Shown in pieces: positions 50,186-59,324 of a DNA stretch of 64,000 nt; the stretch's first letter is position 1, and each line of letters opens with the position of its first letter. Source of the DNA: Pseudovibrio sp. Tun.PSC04-5.I4 (GTDB lineage: Bacteria; Pseudomonadota; Alphaproteobacteria; Rhizobiales; Stappiaceae); the NCBI RefSeq assembly GCF_900104145.1, contig NZ_FNLB01000006.1, positions 3,449,001 through 3,513,000 on the forward strand, written 5' to 3'. A program made the translations under genes and the position numbers. The notes under the pieces are model-generated. The model saw nothing but the letters and a program-made list of their open reading frames with translations. It was not told the origin of the DNA and ran no database searches.

Positions 50186-53167
50186 ATGAAACGCTCACTA
50201 CTTGTTTTTGGAGCTGTCATAGCTCTTGTGGCTTGCGGTCTGGTGCTTGCACCGCTGCTGGTACCACAGCAAAAACTTAAAGCTCAGATTGCTGAATCTT
50301 TCGAAACTGCAACAGGTTGGCGGTTACGATTGGATGGGCGCACGAGTGTCGATTTGTTCCCGACTTTGGCGATTGAAGTTGAAAGTCTTGGCGTTGCCGG
50401 TATTGCACGGGCGGATGGTATTGAATTTGCGCAGATTGAGCGAGCTCGGTTTGAGCTGAACTCCCTAAAGTTTTTGACCGGCGGCAATATCGTTGAGAAT
50501 ATTGAGCTCTTCAACCCTAAATGGACGTTGGAGTTTGATCAGAGCGGGTCGGCGTCGTGGCAGCCTCACTTGGCAAAGGGGAGCGATGAAGATGGAGCTT
50601 CTCAATTTGCCGCGAGTATAGCCGGGCGCGTAGCAGAGTTTATGCAGCAGCTGGATCTGGATAGCGTCAAAATCCACGGTGGTGTGATTTCTTACAGTGA
50701 GCCGAAGCAAGAAGCGCCTCTAATGGTTTCTGAGATTGCGCTGCTTCTTAATCTGGAAGACGGCGGTGATGGCCTGACTGCGGAAGGTGGCTTTACGCAC
50801 TATAATCAGCGGTTTGAGCTTGGTGGCCGGATTGGCTCCGTTCAGGCGTTGAGCGAAGCCCGCGCAACTTCTGTTGAAGCGCATGTTTCTGGTCCTGCAG
50901 AAGAAAAACTTAGTTTTGAAGGGCAACTGGCGTTTGGTGAAAGGCCGGTTGGTTCACTAAACGTGGTCCTTAATCTGCCAGCGCTTGCAAAATCAGCTGC
51001 TGAATATGACCCAAACCTGCCTGAAAGTGTTGGAGCAGGGGAGCTGGTGACTCAATTGCAGTTCCGCCAGCGCGGTGTCCGCACGAAAGACCTTTCTATC
51101 ACAACAGGTGCAGTGGCGCTCGGCGGCGATGTTGCGCTGAACTATCTGGAAGACGGGTACGAGCTTAAAGGGCAAGTATCCGGCCAATCTTTGGACTTTG
51201 AGCAGCTTTTGCGATTAGCCGGGTTAGACTTTACGAGTTCTGGTTTTGCAAACATAGACGTCTCATTCTACGGCGTTGGGCAATCCTATGATGAGTTGAT
51301 TGCTGCGCTTGAGATGGACGGTGGTGCCATCTTGCGGAAGGGACGTATCTCCGGAATTCAGATGCCAGAGTTGCTGGCTGTGGACGCACGAGAAGAATCC
51401 ATCGATGATATGGATCTTTCTCTCGCCTTTACAGGCATCAATAAGCCACTGGAGTTAAAAGGCACTGCGCGCTGGCATGGTGAGCAGGTTTATCTGCAAG
51501 GCGGAATGCGCTCTGATGCGAATGTTGATCTTTCTTTCTCTAGCGAGATGTTTTCTGGAAGTCTGACTGGCCCTTATTCTTTGAGTGAAGGGTTTAATGG
51601 CCTTGTTGCGTTCCAAACTGATGACTTTAATTCTTTCGCCCGCTGGTATGGACGTCCGCTGCCAAGATACATGCGCGGTAACAAATTACGCGTTGTGGGG
51701 CAATTTACACCTGATGCAGACGGGCTTGCCTTTAAGAACACAAGCTTTGAGCTGGATGAAACCAAGCTTTCTGGATCAGGTCGGCTGGACATGGGCGACC
51801 TTCCCAAGCTGAGTGGTTCTCTGACCGTTGCAGGAGCTTCTTTTGACGAGATGTTTTCCCGTAGTGACAGGAAGAACGAAAATGGGGAAGGTGCCTATGA
51901 CTTCTCCGTGCTTCGGAATTTCGATCTTGATCTCGGCCTTTCCATCAAGAACTTAAGTCTTGGTGCGCTTAAGGGGCAGGATGCTGAGCTTAAAGCCACG
52001 CTTGAGAATGGCAGACTTGCACTTGATGTGACCCGCGTTGGTTTGTTCCGTGGGGAAGGCGCCGGTAAGCTCTTGTTGAATGGTGCGACTGTTAAGCCGG
52101 GTATTGATGCGGAGTTTTCTCTCAAGGGTGTTGATGCTGCACCGTTCCTTGCTTCGCTTGGCGATATGCCGCGCGTTGATGGGAACCTTTATGCCGAAAT
52201 GGATGTGAAGACCTCTGGCCAGACACCAACTGACATGTGGGTGAATATGGCGGGTGCTCTCAGTTTCCAGCTTGGCAATGGATTGCTTTATGAACTGGAT
52301 GTGGACCAGTTGGTTGCTGCTGTTGGTAACACGCAGATTACGGGTTGGCCGTTTTCCGCCTCTGACAGCACTGCATTTTCCAGTTGGGGCGCTGATGTTG
52401 CCTTTGACAAGGGAACAGCTGAGTTTCGTGGTCTTACCTTGCAAAGTGAGAATGCGCTGGTTGAAGGGCGTGGTTCCATCAACATGAAAGATGGTGAAGT
52501 CCTTTGGTATTTGCAACCGAGTATGTTGGATAATTCCAAGGCGAATGACGGATCTGCTTCGCCTCAGCAGAGTGCTGAACTTGCTCCACTGAAAATTCGT
52601 GGTTCAATCGGTTTGCCAAGTATTGAACGGGTGAAGAAGCAAGAGTACGCCAGCGCCTCATTTGGCAATGAGCAGAAAATGCAAAGGGTTGCTGAAAAAC
52701 TCGCTGCGGATCTGGAAGGTTCACAGACCGTTGAAGCAGCTAAGCGTTTGCGTGCTTCTGCTGCGGATACATCTTTGAGTGCTGGTGAGCAACTTACCTC
52801 TACATCAGCACCAGCAATTCTTGCTGGCCCCGCTAAAAGTACGGATCAGCAAACGACAGCCTCGATTGATGGTGAAGATCTGCCTCTGCTAGTTGAAGGT
52901 GCTGCGCCTAATCCTGAAAGCTCGAAAACTCTCATGCCGGTGGCCAAACCGGAAGGGGTTGCTGTTGCGGCCGTTGAACCAAAAGCACGGCGAAAGAGCA
53001 AACTCACTGGTGCGCCAAAACGTGACCTAAAACGGCGTGATGTGGTACCACGCGGACCGGGGAATGTTGATGTCCAAGCGGTTGCTGATGGCACTGCAGA
53101 TACGGATGCGACGCTGACGTCTCTTGAGGAAGCGTTTGGAATGCCAGCTGGCTACTTGACGGATTAG
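50186..53167 (+). CDS. AsmA-family envelope protein
   Basis: 993 residues. A single N-terminal membrane helix ('SLLVFGAVIALVACGLVLAPLLV', residues 4-26) anchors the protein. Then comes the AsmA start 'RLRLDGRTSVDLFPTLAIEVESLGVAG'. Long beta-strand repeats make up the periplasmic part, and the AsmA_2 signature 'GNLYAEMDVKTSGQTPTDMWVNMAGALSFQLGNGLL' lies near residue 670. The last 170 residues are low-complexity, Ala- and Ser-rich, with basic Lys/Arg clusters. AsmA-like proteins are thought to transfer phospholipids between membranes. It is a single gene ending at a strong terminator. Confidence 0.92.
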   Translation: MKRSLLVFGAVIALVACGLVLAPLLVPQQKLKAQIAESFETATGWRLRLDGRTSVDLFPTLAIEVESLGVAGIARADGIEFAQIERARFELNSLKFLTGGNIVENIELFNPKWTLEFDQSGSASWQPHLAKGSDEDGASQFAASIAGRVAEFMQQLDLDSVKIHGGVISYSEPKQEAPLMVSEIALLLNLEDGGDGLTAEGGFTHYNQRFELGGRIGSVQALSEARATSVEAHVSGPAEEKLSFEGQLAFGERPVGSLNVVLNLPALAKSAAEYDPNLPESVGAGELVTQLQFRQRGVRTKDLSITTGAVALGGDVALNYLEDGYELKGQVSGQSLDFEQLLRLAGLDFTSSGFANIDVSFYGVGQSYDELIAALEMDGGAILRKGRISGIQMPELLAVDAREESIDDMDLSLAFTGINKPLELKGTARWHGEQVYLQGGMRSDANVDLSFSSEMFSGSLTGPYSLSEGFNGLVAFQTDDFNSFARWYGRPLPRYMRGNKLRVVGQFTPDADGLAFKNTSFELDETKLSGSGRLDMGDLPKLSGSLTVAGASFDEMFSRSDRKNENGEGAYDFSVLRNFDLDLGLSIKNLSLGALKGQDAELKATLENGRLALDVTRVGLFRGEGAGKLLLNGATVKPGIDAEFSLKGVDAAPFLASLGDMPRVDGNLYAEMDVKTSGQTPTDMWVNMAGALSFQLGNGLLYELDVDQLVAAVGNTQITGWPFSASDSTAFSSWGADVAFDKGTAEFRGLTLQSENALVEGRGSINMKDGEVLWYLQPSMLDNSKANDGSASPQQSAELAPLKIRGSIGLPSIERVKKQEYASASFGNEQKMQRVAEKLAADLEGSQTVEAAKRLRASAADTSLSAGEQLTSTSAPAILAGPAKSTDQQTTASIDGEDLPLLVEGAAPNPESSKTLMPVAKPEGVAVAAVEPKARRKSKLTGAPKRDLKRRDVVPRGPGNVDVQAVADGTADTDATLTSLEEAFGMPAGYLTD

Positions 53168-53186
53168 ACCAATACTGAAGACATAA

Positions 53187-53222
53187 AGAAGCCCGGAGTG
53201 ATGAGTGCTCCGGGCTTCTTTG
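53187..53222 (+). terminator. Terminator of asmA and the hydroxylase operon
   Basis: AAGAAGCCCGGAG and CTCCGGGCTTCTT pair perfectly over 13 base pairs around an 8-base loop. It lies 19 bases after the asmA stop and 3 bases from the end of the convergent hydroxylase gene. Confidence 0.9.
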
Positions 53223-53225
53223 CTA

Positions 53226-55508
53226 TTAGATGAAGTCTATTTCGTTGCTGAGCGGCATTTGCCGGATGCGCTTGCCGGTCGCAGCAAAGATGGCGTTTGC
53301 CAGAGCTGGTGTTGACGGCGGTGTTCCCGGTTCGCCAGCACCGCCCATCCTCGGTGAATTCTCAAGCAACTCAATGGTGATCTTAGGCGCTTGGTACATG
53401 CGCATAGCATCGAATGTGTCGAAGTTGGCTTGTTCCACTTTACCGTCTGACCAGGTGATTTCTTGACCAAGCGCTTGGCTAAGCCCGAAGTTGATGCCGG
53501 ACATGATCTGGTCTTTGAAGATACCTGGGTCGAGCACAAGGCCCGGATCAGCAACGGCCCAAACTTCTTCGATGGTCACCGTATTATCGGTCACGTCGAC
53601 CTGAACCACTTGCGCTGTCCATGTGCCGAAAGAAAGGACATGTGCAATTCCGCGGCCTTTGCCTGCGGGGAGTGGTGTGCCCCAACCTGACATTTCTGCA
53701 ACGCGCTTTAACGCTTCCCGTGCTGGCATAAACTCATCACTGGTCAGATGAGCCAGACGGAATTCCAGCGGGTCTTTGCCTGCTTTATGCGCGGCTTCAT
53801 CAATGAAGCTTTCATGGAAGAAACCATTGATGGAGTTGCCAACGGAGCGCCAGAAGCCAAGTGGCACCTGAAGATCCGTTACATGAGCCTGACAGCGCTG
53901 ATGTTCCACATCAAGTGGTTGGTTGAAAACGCCATCCAGCACCGTGTTATCCGGACCAGCAGGGCTAATCGCCGGGAATGTTCTTGGCATCACGCTTGCG
54001 ATGATGGATGGGGAGGCCACGTGCATGTCTAGTGTTTTGAGTGTGCCGGACTTTGTGATTTGTCCTTTAAACTCACCGATTGCCATGGGGCGATAGGTGT
54101 CGTGCTGTGTGTCTTCTTCTCGTGTCCACGTTACTTTGACGGGGTGCGGGGCCGTGGTTTTTGCAATGACTGCGGCATAGAGCGAAAAGTCAGCCTCTAA
54201 TCGACGACCAAACCCGCCGCCGAGGCGTGTTGTGGTTACATCGACGTCTGCGCTGTCCATATCAAACTGACGAGCGATAGCTGATTGAACCAAGCCCGGT
54301 GCTTGGGTCCCAGTCCAAATGCGGACGGTCTCGCCGTCATGCTGTGCAGTCGCGTTCATGGGTTCCATAGTTGCATGCGCGAGGAAAGGCACGCGATACT
54401 TGGCCGTGATGGCTTCGCTTTCTGGAATGGAGGAGAAGACTTCGGTGTCTGATCCTGTGCCGCCTAGTTCAAATGTGGCTTCTTCCGTTAATGCGGTTTC
54501 TAACGCAGCCCACATCTGCTCTGAGTTCTGGAGAGAGAGTGGATCGTCCCATTCTACTTCTAGCACCTCCGCGCCTTTGAAGGCGGCCCATGTGTTATCT
54601 GCGATGATGCCTAAGCCTTCACCGGAGATTGTTTTGATTTCGACAACGTCCTTCACGCCGGGCACTGCGAGTGTTTTGGTTTTGTCGTAGGATTTCAGGC
54701 TTACGCCTTTGCGTGGCGCCATTTTCACAGTGCCGTAGAGCATGTCAGGCAATTGAACATCGATGCCGAAGATACGACCACCGGTCACTTTGTCTCTCAG
54801 CTCAACACGCTTTTGCGGTTTGCCAAGGATCTTCCACTCACTTGCTTTTTTGAGCTTCATTTCACTTGGCGGGGAGATTGCTACAGCTTTGCTGGTAAGT
54901 TCCCCATAGGTGGCGGAGCGTCCTGATTTTTTGTCGGTAATGGTGCCGTTGGCGAGCAAAAGATTGTCTTCTGTCGTGCCGAAATGTTCTTCCGCAGCTT
55001 TGACGAGGACATATCTGGCTGCATACCCAGCTTCGCGCATTTTCACAAAGCCATCGGTGGTGGAAGACGAGCCACCTGTCATATTCAGGCCAAGGAACTT
55101 GGCAACGACTTTCATGGAGCCGCGTGCCATTTCTGCGAGCAAGCTCTCGTCATAGAACGGGAAGGGTGTGCCTTCTTCCAGCATTGCTGCGTTGAAGTAC
55201 GCAGGGCTGGATGGCCCGTGTTCCACGATAACCTGTTCTAGAGGGACTTCCAGTTCCTCAGCAACAAGCGCGGCCAGCGTCGTGTGGATGCCCTGACCCA
55301 TTTCTGCCCGTGGTGCGATGATGGTGATGGTGTTATCCGCATCAATCATCACATAGGGGTTAAACGGAGTTTCGCCTTCAGCCTTCTTTGCATCCAATGG
55401 GTTTGCGTAGGGCTTTTGATAGAAGTAATAGCCGACGGCGAGACCGCCAGCAGCAGCGACACCTAGCCCAAGAAAGGCACGGCGGGTGTATTTTCCCAAA
55501 CGGCTCAT
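53226..55508 (-). CDS. Molybdopterin-binding subunit of an Ior-type aldehyde/isoquinoline oxidoreductase
   Basis: 760 residues. An N-terminal twin-arginine signal is visible ('GKYTRRAFLGLGVAAAGGL'), so the enzyme is probably exported folded by the Tat path. The xanthine-oxidase fold follows: 'MAPRKGVSLKSYDK', 'LAHATMEPMNATAQ', 'TTRLGGGFGRRLEADFSLYA', 'VPLGFWRSVGNSINGF', and the catalytic glutamate in 'GGAGEPGTPPSTPALANAIF'. It resembles IorB, the subunit that carries the molybdenum cofactor and oxidises N-heterocycles or aldehydes. Its start lies 2 bases after the 2Fe-2S subunit stop, so they are co-transcribed. No FAD subunit gene is present, as in Ior systems. Confidence 0.9.
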   Translation of the reverse strand: MSRLGKYTRRAFLGLGVAAAGGLAVGYYFYQKPYANPLDAKKAEGETPFNPYVMIDADNTITIIAPRAEMGQGIHTTLAALVAEELEVPLEQVIVEHGPSSPAYFNAAMLEEGTPFPFYDESLLAEMARGSMKVVAKFLGLNMTGGSSSTTDGFVKMREAGYAARYVLVKAAEEHFGTTEDNLLLANGTITDKKSGRSATYGELTSKAVAISPPSEMKLKKASEWKILGKPQKRVELRDKVTGGRIFGIDVQLPDMLYGTVKMAPRKGVSLKSYDKTKTLAVPGVKDVVEIKTISGEGLGIIADNTWAAFKGAEVLEVEWDDPLSLQNSEQMWAALETALTEEATFELGGTGSDTEVFSSIPESEAITAKYRVPFLAHATMEPMNATAQHDGETVRIWTGTQAPGLVQSAIARQFDMDSADVDVTTTRLGGGFGRRLEADFSLYAAVIAKTTAPHPVKVTWTREEDTQHDTYRPMAIGEFKGQITKSGTLKTLDMHVASPSIIASVMPRTFPAISPAGPDNTVLDGVFNQPLDVEHQRCQAHVTDLQVPLGFWRSVGNSINGFFHESFIDEAAHKAGKDPLEFRLAHLTSDEFMPAREALKRVAEMSGWGTPLPAGKGRGIAHVLSFGTWTAQVVQVDVTDNTVTIEEVWAVADPGLVLDPGIFKDQIMSGINFGLSQALGQEITWSDGKVEQANFDTFDAMRMYQAPKITIELLENSPRMGGAGEPGTPPSTPALANAIFAATGKRIRQMPLSNEIDFI

Positions 55509-55510
55509 TT

Positions 55511-55975
55511 TTAGGCTCCTAGCGTGTGTGCGGCGTCTTTGATCGCAGCGCGGATTTTAGGGTAAGTTCCGCAGCGGCACAGGTTGGTCATGGCATCGCT
55601 GATATCCTCGTCAGAAGGATTTGGGTTTCCTTCTAAGAGAGAAACTGCCGCCATGATTTGTCCGGATTGGCAATATCCACATTGTGGGACAGAATGCTTT
55701 ATCCAGGCCTGCTGAACTGCATGGAGTTCATTGCCTTGCGAGATACCTTCGATGGTTGTTATCTCGCCGCTCACTTCCCCAACCGGTTGGGTGCAGGAGC
55801 GCACGGCTTCTCCATCAATTATCACGGTGCAGGCGCCGCATGAAGCGATGCCGCAACCGAATTTAGGGCCCTTAATATCGAGAGTGTCACGGAGCGCCCA
55901 CAGGAGCGGCATTTCCGGATCGACTTCAATTTCTTTATTCTGGCCATTCACTGTCAGATTTATTTTCGGGTACAT
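55511..55975 (-). CDS. 2Fe-2S subunit of the Ior-type oxidoreductase
   Basis: 154 residues. The plant-type 2Fe-2S cluster is in 'KFGCGIASCGACTVIIDGEAVRSC', and the second, helical 2Fe-2S domain carries 'QCGYCQSGQIMAAVSLL' and 'TNLCRCGTYPKIRAAI'. This layout is typical of the small subunit of molybdenum hydroxylases (IorA-like); it passes electrons from the Mo site to an acceptor. It is the first gene of the pair and diverges from the TetR gene 82 bases away. Confidence 0.95.
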   Translation of the reverse strand: MYPKINLTVNGQNKEIEVDPEMPLLWALRDTLDIKGPKFGCGIASCGACTVIIDGEAVRSCTQPVGEVSGEITTIEGISQGNELHAVQQAWIKHSVPQCGYCQSGQIMAAVSLLEGNPNPSDEDISDAMTNLCRCGTYPKIRAAIKDAAHTLGA

Positions 55976-56002
55976 TTGTTTGGCGATCCCGTAAAACTAC
56001 GA

Positions 56003-56025
56003 TTAGGAGAATGTTGTTCTCTTAA
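56003..56025. promoter_or_regulatory. Inverted repeats between the hydroxylase and TetR genes
   Basis: TTAGGAGAA and TTCTCTTAA arms (8 of 9 positions complementary) around TGTTG. A perfect 10-base palindrome, CTTACGTAAG, follows at 56034-56043. Such repeats between a TetR gene and its divergent target suggest operators. Confidence 0.5.
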
Positions 56026-56057
56026 TTTATGATCTTACGTAAGTTTGTCAATGGAGT

Positions 56058-56777
56058 ATGCCAAGATTTATTGACAGGAATTTGTTTGCAACTTATCACG
56101 AGGCTATGACCAACCAGAGTTTTCAGCGTGCCAGATCGGCAGAAGCAAAAGCGCAGCGCCACAATGATCTTATTTGGGCTGCGACCTGTGTTCTTGATGA
56201 GGATGGCGTAGATGGCCTGACATTACAGGCGATTGCCAGCCGTGCCGGTATTGTGAAATCCAATATCTATCGTTATTTTGAGTCGCGCGAAGCGATTTTG
56301 GTTGAGCTGTTGCTGCAAGATTTTGTTGAAGTTATCAAAGAGCTTGAGAAGCAGGTCTCAGGCGTGATGACGCCGACGGATATGGCGAACCTGTTGGCGG
56401 AAATGTTTGCGTCTCGCAAACGGTTGTGTGAACTGATGAGCTTAATTGCACCAACAATGGAAAAAAACATCTCCATTGAGTGCGTGCGGAACTTTAAGCG
56501 GGCATTGCTGAGTGAAGCCGCTCGGGCAGGGGCTGCGCTGCAAAAAGGGTTGCCGTGGTTGAATGCCGAAGAAGCATTGAATGTATTCTTCACCATTCAT
56601 GTGGTCGTTGCCGGTTTGTGGCCGATTACCAACCCACCACCAGTTCTGGAAACACTTTACAAAGAGCCCGAGTTTGCAGCGCACAGGTATGATTTTTCTC
56701 AGGCGCTTTTTGGGATGATTGCTGCCCATCTTGTGGGGCTGGAAGCCTTGAAAAAGCTCAGCCCGCAAACTTCCTGA
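56058..56777 (+). CDS. TetR/AcrR-family transcriptional regulator
   Basis: 239 residues from 56058; a second in-frame ATG at 56106 starts closer to the conserved domain. Neither start has a well-spaced ribosome binding site. The helix-turn-helix is 'DLIWAATCVLDEDGVDGLTLQAIASRAGIVKSNIYRYFESREAILVELL' (about residues 36-85), a typical TetR N-domain. The C-terminal part is the variable ligand-binding helical bundle. It lies divergent to the Ior-type genes with palindromes between them, so it probably regulates those. Its last 20 bases overlap the end of the convergent phnN gene. Confidence 0.92.
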   Translation: MPRFIDRNLFATYHEAMTNQSFQRARSAEAKAQRHNDLIWAATCVLDEDGVDGLTLQAIASRAGIVKSNIYRYFESREAILVELLLQDFVEVIKELEKQVSGVMTPTDMANLLAEMFASRKRLCELMSLIAPTMEKNISIECVRNFKRALLSEAARAGAALQKGLPWLNAEEALNVFFTIHVVVAGLWPITNPPPVLETLYKEPEFAAHRYDFSQALFGMIAAHLVGLEALKKLSPQTS

Positions 56778-57354
56778 TTTCTCGGCTAAGCACGGCAATG
56801 CCGTCCTCCGGGTTGCCGATATTCTGTATTTCCACGAGGTGAGGGACTTCTGGTAAGGATAGGTCTGCCCTGTGCAGGCGCTGCTCTATGTCTTCAGCTG
56901 TTTCTCTGCCGCGGGATGCAAGCCGTTCTGCCAGCACTGAGATGGGCGCAGTTATGTGAACGACCAGCACCTTCTCATATTTTGCGACAGCTTCTGCCAA
57001 TGCTTTCCGAGACCCGTTGGCGATGGCAATGCCACCTTTTGCGATGTGCTCATCTACACATTCAGGCAATGCGTAGACCAGCCCATGGGCTGGCCACGAC
57101 AAGGCGACACGGCCTTGTGCGATGAGATCTGACATCTCATCATGACAGAGAGCCTCATGAGGCTCTGAGCCAGCATCAGCAGGACGCGTGATGAGACGGC
57201 GGACAAACATGATGCTCTCATCATCAGCGCATTGATTTTTGTAACCGTAGATCAGTGTGTCTTTGCCTGCACCGCTTGGACCGACAACGATGACGAGTGC
57301 GCCGGGGCCCAGCTTTGATGTGTGTTTTTCGGCTACTCCTGCAGCAGTCACCAT
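56758..57354 (-). CDS. phnN: Ribose 1,5-bisphosphate phosphokinase
   Basis: 198 residues. The P-loop 'LVIVVGPSGAGKDTLIYGY' is at residues 20-38, and 'RRLITRPADAGSEPHEALCHDEM' is the guanylate-kinase-like substrate region. PhnN phosphorylates ribose 1,5-bisphosphate to PRPP, the last step in recovery of the ribose released by the C-P lyase path. It is the last gene of the phn operon, 24 bases after phnM. Its final codons overlap the TetR gene. Confidence 0.94.
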   Translation of the reverse strand: MVTAAGVAEKHTSKLGPGALVIVVGPSGAGKDTLIYGYKNQCADDESIMFVRRLITRPADAGSEPHEALCHDEMSDLIAQGRVALSWPAHGLVYALPECVDEHIAKGGIAIANGSRKALAEAVAKYEKVLVVHITAPISVLAERLASRGRETAEDIEQRLHRADLSLPEVPHLVEIQNIGNPEDGIAVLSREIRKFAG

Positions 57355-57378
57355 AATCTCCCTCTCAATCGTGGTGTC

Positions 57379-58572
57379 TTAAGCGACTCGGTAACCTTCG
57401 CGCCAAACGCCACGCACAATTGGGACATCACCCACTATGCGGACCTGAACCAAGTCTGCTCGGCGACCAACTTCAAGTGCGCCGCGATCAGACAGACCAA
57501 CCGCCTCAGCTGGAATGCGGGTTACTTTCTGTACGGCTTGCGGCAAGGAGATGTTTTCCACTTGCTGGTCCAGCAGGAAGACTGCTTGAAGCAGGGAAAC
57601 TGGGACGTAATCTGAAGACAATACATCGAGGTATCCGGCTTCTGCCAGTTCGCGGGCGGAGATATTGCCGGAGTGAGATTTGCCGCGCACCACGTTCGGT
57701 GCGCCCATCAGGACTGCCATGCCAGCTTCATGGGATGCTTTTGCAGCCTCAAGCGTCGTTGGGAATTCTGCAACGTTGATGCCGAACTCAATCGCTTCTT
57801 CAACGTGAGCAAGAGTTGCATCGTCATGGCTCGCTAGAATCATGCCAGCTGCTTTGGCGCGATCAGAAACTGCAATACGGTTCTTGGCTGAGTTCCGTGC
57901 TGCACGGGCTTGCATCTGGTCAGTGAACTCTTTCATCTGCTCATCAGAAAGGCCTTTTTTGGTTTTGTAGTAGAGCTCGAATTGGTCCATGGACGTGAAC
58001 TGACGTTGACCCGGAGTGTGGTCCATCAACGATGCAAGACGCACGCGCGCATCTTTGTTGAACAGGTCAAAACCTTCAACGCAGTTGTCGGCGGAGACTT
58101 CACAGCGCAGGTGGATGAAATGATCAGCCCGAAGGCGACCTTCGTGCTGGCTGATTTCGATGGCATCTGCCATTGCCCGCATGTCGTGTGCTGTCAGGTC
58201 TGCTTTATCTTCCATACCAACGCGGAGTGCATCAAACACAGTGGTGATGCCGGAACAAGCGATTTGTGCATCATGAGCCTGCACAGCGGAAACGGCGTTC
58301 CAAGTTACGCCGGGACGAGGCTTGTAGTGGTTTTCCAAGTGATCTGTGTGCAATTCCACGAGACCGGGAATGAGGAAATCGCCTTCGCAATCTATAGCGT
58401 TGGTCACATTACCTTCGCTTAAATCGTGGATTTTGCCCTGTTTGACGGCCAGAGTGCCATCCATGACCTGCTCTGGCAGGACCAGTTTTGCATTGGTGAA
58501 TACCATTGGCGTATGCGGCTCAACTAGGGTTGAGGTCTGATGTGGTGCTTCGCTTAAACCGACGTCGCTCAT
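57379..58572 (-). CDS. phnM: Alpha-D-ribose 1-methylphosphonate 5-triphosphate diphosphatase
   Basis: 397 residues of the amidohydrolase superfamily. 'FLIPGLVELHTDHLENHYKPRPG' carries the H-x-D-H metal site, and 'LASHDDATLAHVEEAIEFGINVAEFPTTLEAAKASHEAG' and 'GAPNVVRGKSHSGNISARELAEAGYLDVLSSDYVP' match PhnM. It removes pyrophosphate from the triphosphate intermediate before C-P bond cleavage. Its start codon overlaps the stop of the DUF1045 gene (ATGA at 58569-58572). Confidence 0.96.
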   Translation of the reverse strand: MSDVGLSEAPHQTSTLVEPHTPMVFTNAKLVLPEQVMDGTLAVKQGKIHDLSEGNVTNAIDCEGDFLIPGLVELHTDHLENHYKPRPGVTWNAVSAVQAHDAQIACSGITTVFDALRVGMEDKADLTAHDMRAMADAIEISQHEGRLRADHFIHLRCEVSADNCVEGFDLFNKDARVRLASLMDHTPGQRQFTSMDQFELYYKTKKGLSDEQMKEFTDQMQARAARNSAKNRIAVSDRAKAAGMILASHDDATLAHVEEAIEFGINVAEFPTTLEAAKASHEAGMAVLMGAPNVVRGKSHSGNISARELAEAGYLDVLSSDYVPVSLLQAVFLLDQQVENISLPQAVQKVTRIPAEAVGLSDRGALEVGRRADLVQVRIVGDVPIVRGVWREGYRVA

Positions 58573-59267
58573 CCTGCGGTTCCTTCCAATGGTGTGATCT
58601 CTATAATTTGGAACGGTGCCCCTGCCTCTGGCTCAATGCAGAGAGCGAGGTGGGAAATGGGGAATGGTTGATTAATAACGGGCTTGAAATGGTCCTGCGC
58701 AGCAGCCTTAAGAGCTTTACGTTCGGTTTCATTCTCAAGTCGTTTTGACAGCGTCATGTGAAAATGGAAATGCTCAAAAATGTAGGGGTAGCCCCATTCG
58801 AGCATATAGCTGTCCTGTTCTGGTGTCAGGTTGGCCTTTCGGCGGCGTTCTATATCTTTGTCGTTCAACGGCGCACGCAGATGATCAAATTCCTTGATGC
58901 ACCGTGCTGCCAGATCAACGAGCTGCTGTGACTTTGCTGTGGGAGTAAGAGCCAAAAACTTACCGAGAAGGTTTGGGGCCAGCCCTTCAAGAGAGAAGGG
59001 AGCTGTTTTCCTTGCTAAGTCCTTTAGTGCAGATTTTACATCTTCCTGCGTTTTATCTTCTGCCAGCTGAAACGGTGGTTTCATGGTGGCATGGAACCCG
59101 TAACGCCGCGCGTCCTCTGTGAGATTGTACAGGCGTTCGCCGCCGACATCTTTGAGAGTGGGTTGTTGAAGTTTGTCGTTTGAAAAAGCTGATCGCCCAA
59201 GCCACTGATTACCCAAACGGGTCAATTCAGCTGTCTGCGGATGACTGAAGTAGATTGAATATCGCAT
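58569..59267 (-). CDS. DUF1045 phosphonate-associated protein (2H phosphoesterase-like)
   Basis: 232 residues. 'RYGFHATMKPPFQLA' and 'FHFHMTLSKRLENE' give two H-x-T motifs, the double-histidine core of the 2H/LigT phosphoesterase superfamily. Members are found with phn genes, so a cyclic-phosphate hydrolysis step, like that of PhnP, is plausible; PhnP itself is absent from the window. This is inference. AAGGA precedes the ATG, and the gene is coupled to phnM downstream. Confidence 0.85.
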   Translation of the reverse strand: MRYSIYFSHPQTAELTRLGNQWLGRSAFSNDKLQQPTLKDVGGERLYNLTEDARRYGFHATMKPPFQLAEDKTQEDVKSALKDLARKTAPFSLEGLAPNLLGKFLALTPTAKSQQLVDLAARCIKEFDHLRAPLNDKDIERRRKANLTPEQDSYMLEWGYPYIFEHFHFHMTLSKRLENETERKALKAAAQDHFKPVINQPFPISHLALCIEPEAGAPFQIIEITPLEGTAG

Positions 59268-59324
59268 ACGTAAAATCCTTAGGCTTTCGACTTACCGAGT
59301 GAACGATGTCTGGACTGTGACAGT

